7,489 nt of DNA from Candidatus Aminicenantota bacterium (lineage in GTDB: Bacteria > Acidobacteriota > Aminicenantia > UBA2199): NCBI GenBank assembly GCA_023137075.1, contig JAGLQA010000528.1, positions 1 through 7,489 on the forward strand, given 5' to 3'. How positions within the stretch are numbered: position 1 is the stretch's first letter; every line of letters begins with the position of its first letter. The position numbers and the translations under genes were made by a program. The notes below the pieces were generated by a model that was not told where the DNA came from, did not search any database, and was given only the letters and a program-made list of their open reading frames with translations. Positions 5,577 through 7,489 of the stretch are shown here, piece by piece.

Positions 5577-7489
5577 ATGAAGAAAATTTTTTTTTTCAAA
5601 TTGATTTTTATGTTTATCATATTGCTTGCTGCTGTTTCCGGTTTTCATGTTGATGCCGAGGATTCTACAACTAAGTGGTCGTTGGAATTTGGGAGCCATT
5701 ATTCCGGTTTTGAAGGCTATTCCCGGAAAGTAGCGGAATTTGATCGTGGAAAAGAGGGCTTCACGCCGGAATTAAGTTTGAACCTTTTCCATGTTAAACA
5801 AAAAAATAGTTTTAAGTTCACCGGTAAATATTATGACCCGAAACGCATGAGCTTTTCACTCGAAGGAAAATCAAGGGATTTGATTGACGCGAAAATTTCG
5901 TATTCTTCCTTTTATCGTCAATTGCAAAAGGATTTATTGAGCAACTTAGAGGCAAGGGAGGCCGGTGATAGGGAAGGAACCACGTTTGGTGGGAAAATAT
6001 TTACCCACGAAGACATGAATTCTGATAAGGAATACGGTTATCGCCGACAGGAAATCAACACAGACATCGATTTTAAAGTTCCCGGTACAAATAAACTGAA
6101 ATTGATGGTAACTCACCGCTCGATTTACGAAAATGGGACCGACCAACATATCCAGCTTAACCATTGCGCTACTTGCCATGCGGTTTCCCGGTCTCTTGAT
6201 TTTAAGCAGAAGACCCATTCCATTTCAGCCGGTGCGGAATTAGATTTGGAACCTGTTTCAATAACCTATAAAGCCAGCTATCGTAGTTTTAAATCCGATG
6301 CCGGCCCTTATGAAGCGCTTTATGATGTTTCCCGTCATCCTGTAAATGGCGGAGCAGGGGAAGAATTCAGCAGCCGTTTAAATTACAGTGGCGAATCTGT
6401 ACCCATCGGGCTATACCCTGAAACCGGAAAACTTGCCCATAATTTGAAAATAAAAGCTAATGTGGGAAAAAGCCTTGTCCTGGCACAATACACTAATTAT
6501 AAAGCGAAAAATAAAACGAGTAATTTGAATTACAACGGTAATCAAGCAAACCTGAAAGTTATATACCCGGTATCGAAGAGGACAAAGTTAGTCGGCACAG
6601 GGTCCTATGGAAGCTATAAAAATGATTCCATATTTATCGATCAACCAAGCTGGCGGGAAGGTATTGTCGATAACGGGGCAAATTTAGACTGGACCCGTTA
6701 TTCTAACTTAACCCGCACAGAAGGCAATGGATCGTTAAACTATATCTTTCAGCCTTCCAGGAGATTCAGATTTTCATTATTAGGAAAATTTTCATCCATA
6801 AATAGAGATGATTATCCTTTCCAGGGGGCTAATGATAAAACCACAAAAATTCGTTTGCAAACCGAATTTAAGTACCGGCCGACAATGAAATTTAGCGGGC
6901 GTTTAAAATACTATATCGAGCACATCGAAAATCCCTTTGCTCCTTATAATTTAATGTTCGAACACATAGGCAGTTCAGGTCCACACCAACTGGTTCCCGA
7001 GCCGGGCATGACGCAAGTTTTCTACTATCAGAGAGATGCGCTCCGGTACGGAGATATTACGACTCTACCGACGCTTGTAAACGGTATTTATTTTGATTTA
7101 AAGTTGAGGCCCTCTAAAAAATTTAATATTGTTACCGGCATAAATGTACGTTATGGTACCAATTCGGATGAGCCGGAATTAAATTTAAAACAGACCACTC
7201 TCCAGCCTAAATTAAGTTTTAACTGGATGCCAGGCGATAAAATCATTTTTAGCGGCAGCTATTCATACCTGGTACAAAATCAAAACGGGTTGGCTGTCGT
7301 GGCTATGATGGATGGCTGAGCCGGCCATTTAGGAGGCACAGTTGGTGCCTTAAAACATTTCGGTTCACTTTCCGGAAATACTGATTATAGTATCAAGAAT
7401 CATATTATTTCCATTAATTTATCTTACAAACCCAGTTCTGCGTTAAACTTCTATCTATCGGGCAATTACAGTAAAAGCGATTCGTCTTT
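5577..7489 (+). CDS. MtrB/PioB-family outer-membrane beta-barrel protein with in-frame TGA (partial, runs off right edge)
   Basis: The ATG at 5577 has AAGGAG (5564-5569) seven bases upstream. Residues 1-27 are a signal peptide ending 'VDA'. The remainder is rich in alternating polar/hydrophobic strands with aromatic ends, typical of a large outer-membrane barrel. Its position right after a decaheme cytochrome identifies it as the MtrB/PioB-type sheath that houses the cytochrome. A single CxxCH (C197-C200-H201, 'HCATCH') suggests a covalent heme or redox-active cysteine pair on the barrel itself. The frame meets TGA at 7317-7319 (residue 581) but continues open for 56 more codons that still read as barrel strands (for example 'HIISINLSYKPSSALNFYL'). 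The gene is therefore interrupted, misread or recoded with selenocysteine; see the hairpin at 7328-7354. If TGA is a true stop, the CDS ends at 7319 with 580 residues and lacks its last strands. Confidence 0.85.
7317..7319 (+). other. In-frame TGA, candidate selenocysteine codon
   Basis: The TGA follows 'VVAMMDG' and precedes 'AGHLGGTVGAL' in one unbroken frame. TGA terminates other genes here (3021-3023, 4610-4612) and tryptophan is read from TGG throughout, so a general TGA=Trp code is unlikely. The remaining options are selenocysteine, a nonsense mutation or a sequence error. Confidence 0.5.
7328..7354 (+). promoter_or_regulatory. Candidate bacterial SECIS hairpin
   Basis: The perfect 6-bp stem AGGCAC/GTGCCT (7334-7339 with 7345-7350) closes a 5-nt loop AGTTG. 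Beneath a two-base GG bulge, a further 4 bp (TTTA at 7328-7331 with TAAA at 7351-7354) can pair. The loop begins 20 nt after the TGA and has G as its second base. As I recall the bacterial SECIS model, it requires a short loop with G in the first two positions about 16-37 nt after UGA, so this fits. Confidence 0.45.

Noticed and set aside
7317..7319. TGA read as tryptophan under an alternative genetic code
   Set aside because: TGA ends other genes in the window and tryptophans are encoded by TGG, so a code change is not needed and does not fit.
7311..7489. Frameshift as the cause of the early stop in the porin gene
   Set aside because: The barrel-like sequence continues in exactly the same frame after TGA, so no insertion or deletion is required.
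1..7489. tRNA, rRNA, CRISPR arrays, insertion sequences or phage genes
   Set aside because: I saw no cloverleaf, array of spaced repeats, transposase or terminal inverted repeats on either strand.

Overview
The window looks like a chromosomal piece from a Gram-negative, anaerobic or facultative bacterium that can send electrons across its outer membrane. The evidence is a MtrA/DmsE-type decaheme cytochrome c followed by a MtrB/PioB-type outer-membrane beta-barrel protein, together with ordinary bacterial housekeeping genes that have AGGAGG-like ribosome binding sites. Desulfobacterota, Calditrichota or Zixibacteria-like lineages would fit, but the sequence does not fix the phylum.

Layout. 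(1) Positions 1-297, minus strand: the N-terminal 99 codons of a DUF4405-type, cytochrome b-like membrane protein that runs off the left edge. (2) Positions 298-421: a divergent promoter region. (3) Positions 422-3023, plus strand: a two-gene unit. It encodes a cytosolic RCK (TrkA-N/TrkA-C) regulator carrying a C-terminal universal-stress-like region, and an 8-nt-overlapping CPA2 cation:proton antiporter. (4) Positions 3004-4068, minus strand: an OsmC-family protein and endonuclease III, spaced by 3 nt. The nth 3' end overlaps the antiporter 3' end by 20 nt. (5) Positions 4069-4414: an A+T-rich intergenic region with a minus-strand -10 for osmC, several dyads, and a complete -24/-12 (sigma-54) promoter match pointing at the cytochrome genes. 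(6) Positions 4415-7489, plus strand: a small membrane-anchored ORF of unknown function, the decaheme cytochrome (translationally coupled to it by ATGA), and the porin-like gene, which is cut by the right edge.

The cytochrome and barrel proteins should form an outer-membrane electron conduit: the periplasmic decaheme wire sits inside the barrel. The barrel protein carries its own CxxCH, so the pair could hold eleven c-type hemes.

The most striking observation is at 7317-7319. The barrel gene has an in-frame TGA, after which the same frame stays open to the window end (56 more complete codons) and still reads like beta-barrel strands. A hairpin (6-bp upper stem, 5-nt loop with G second) begins its apical loop 20 nt after the TGA, as expected of a bacterial SECIS element. 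The gene may therefore encode a selenocysteine-containing electron-conduit porin. A nonsense mutation or a base-call error remains a serious alternative. TGA is a normal stop elsewhere in the window, so a TGA=Trp code is unlikely.
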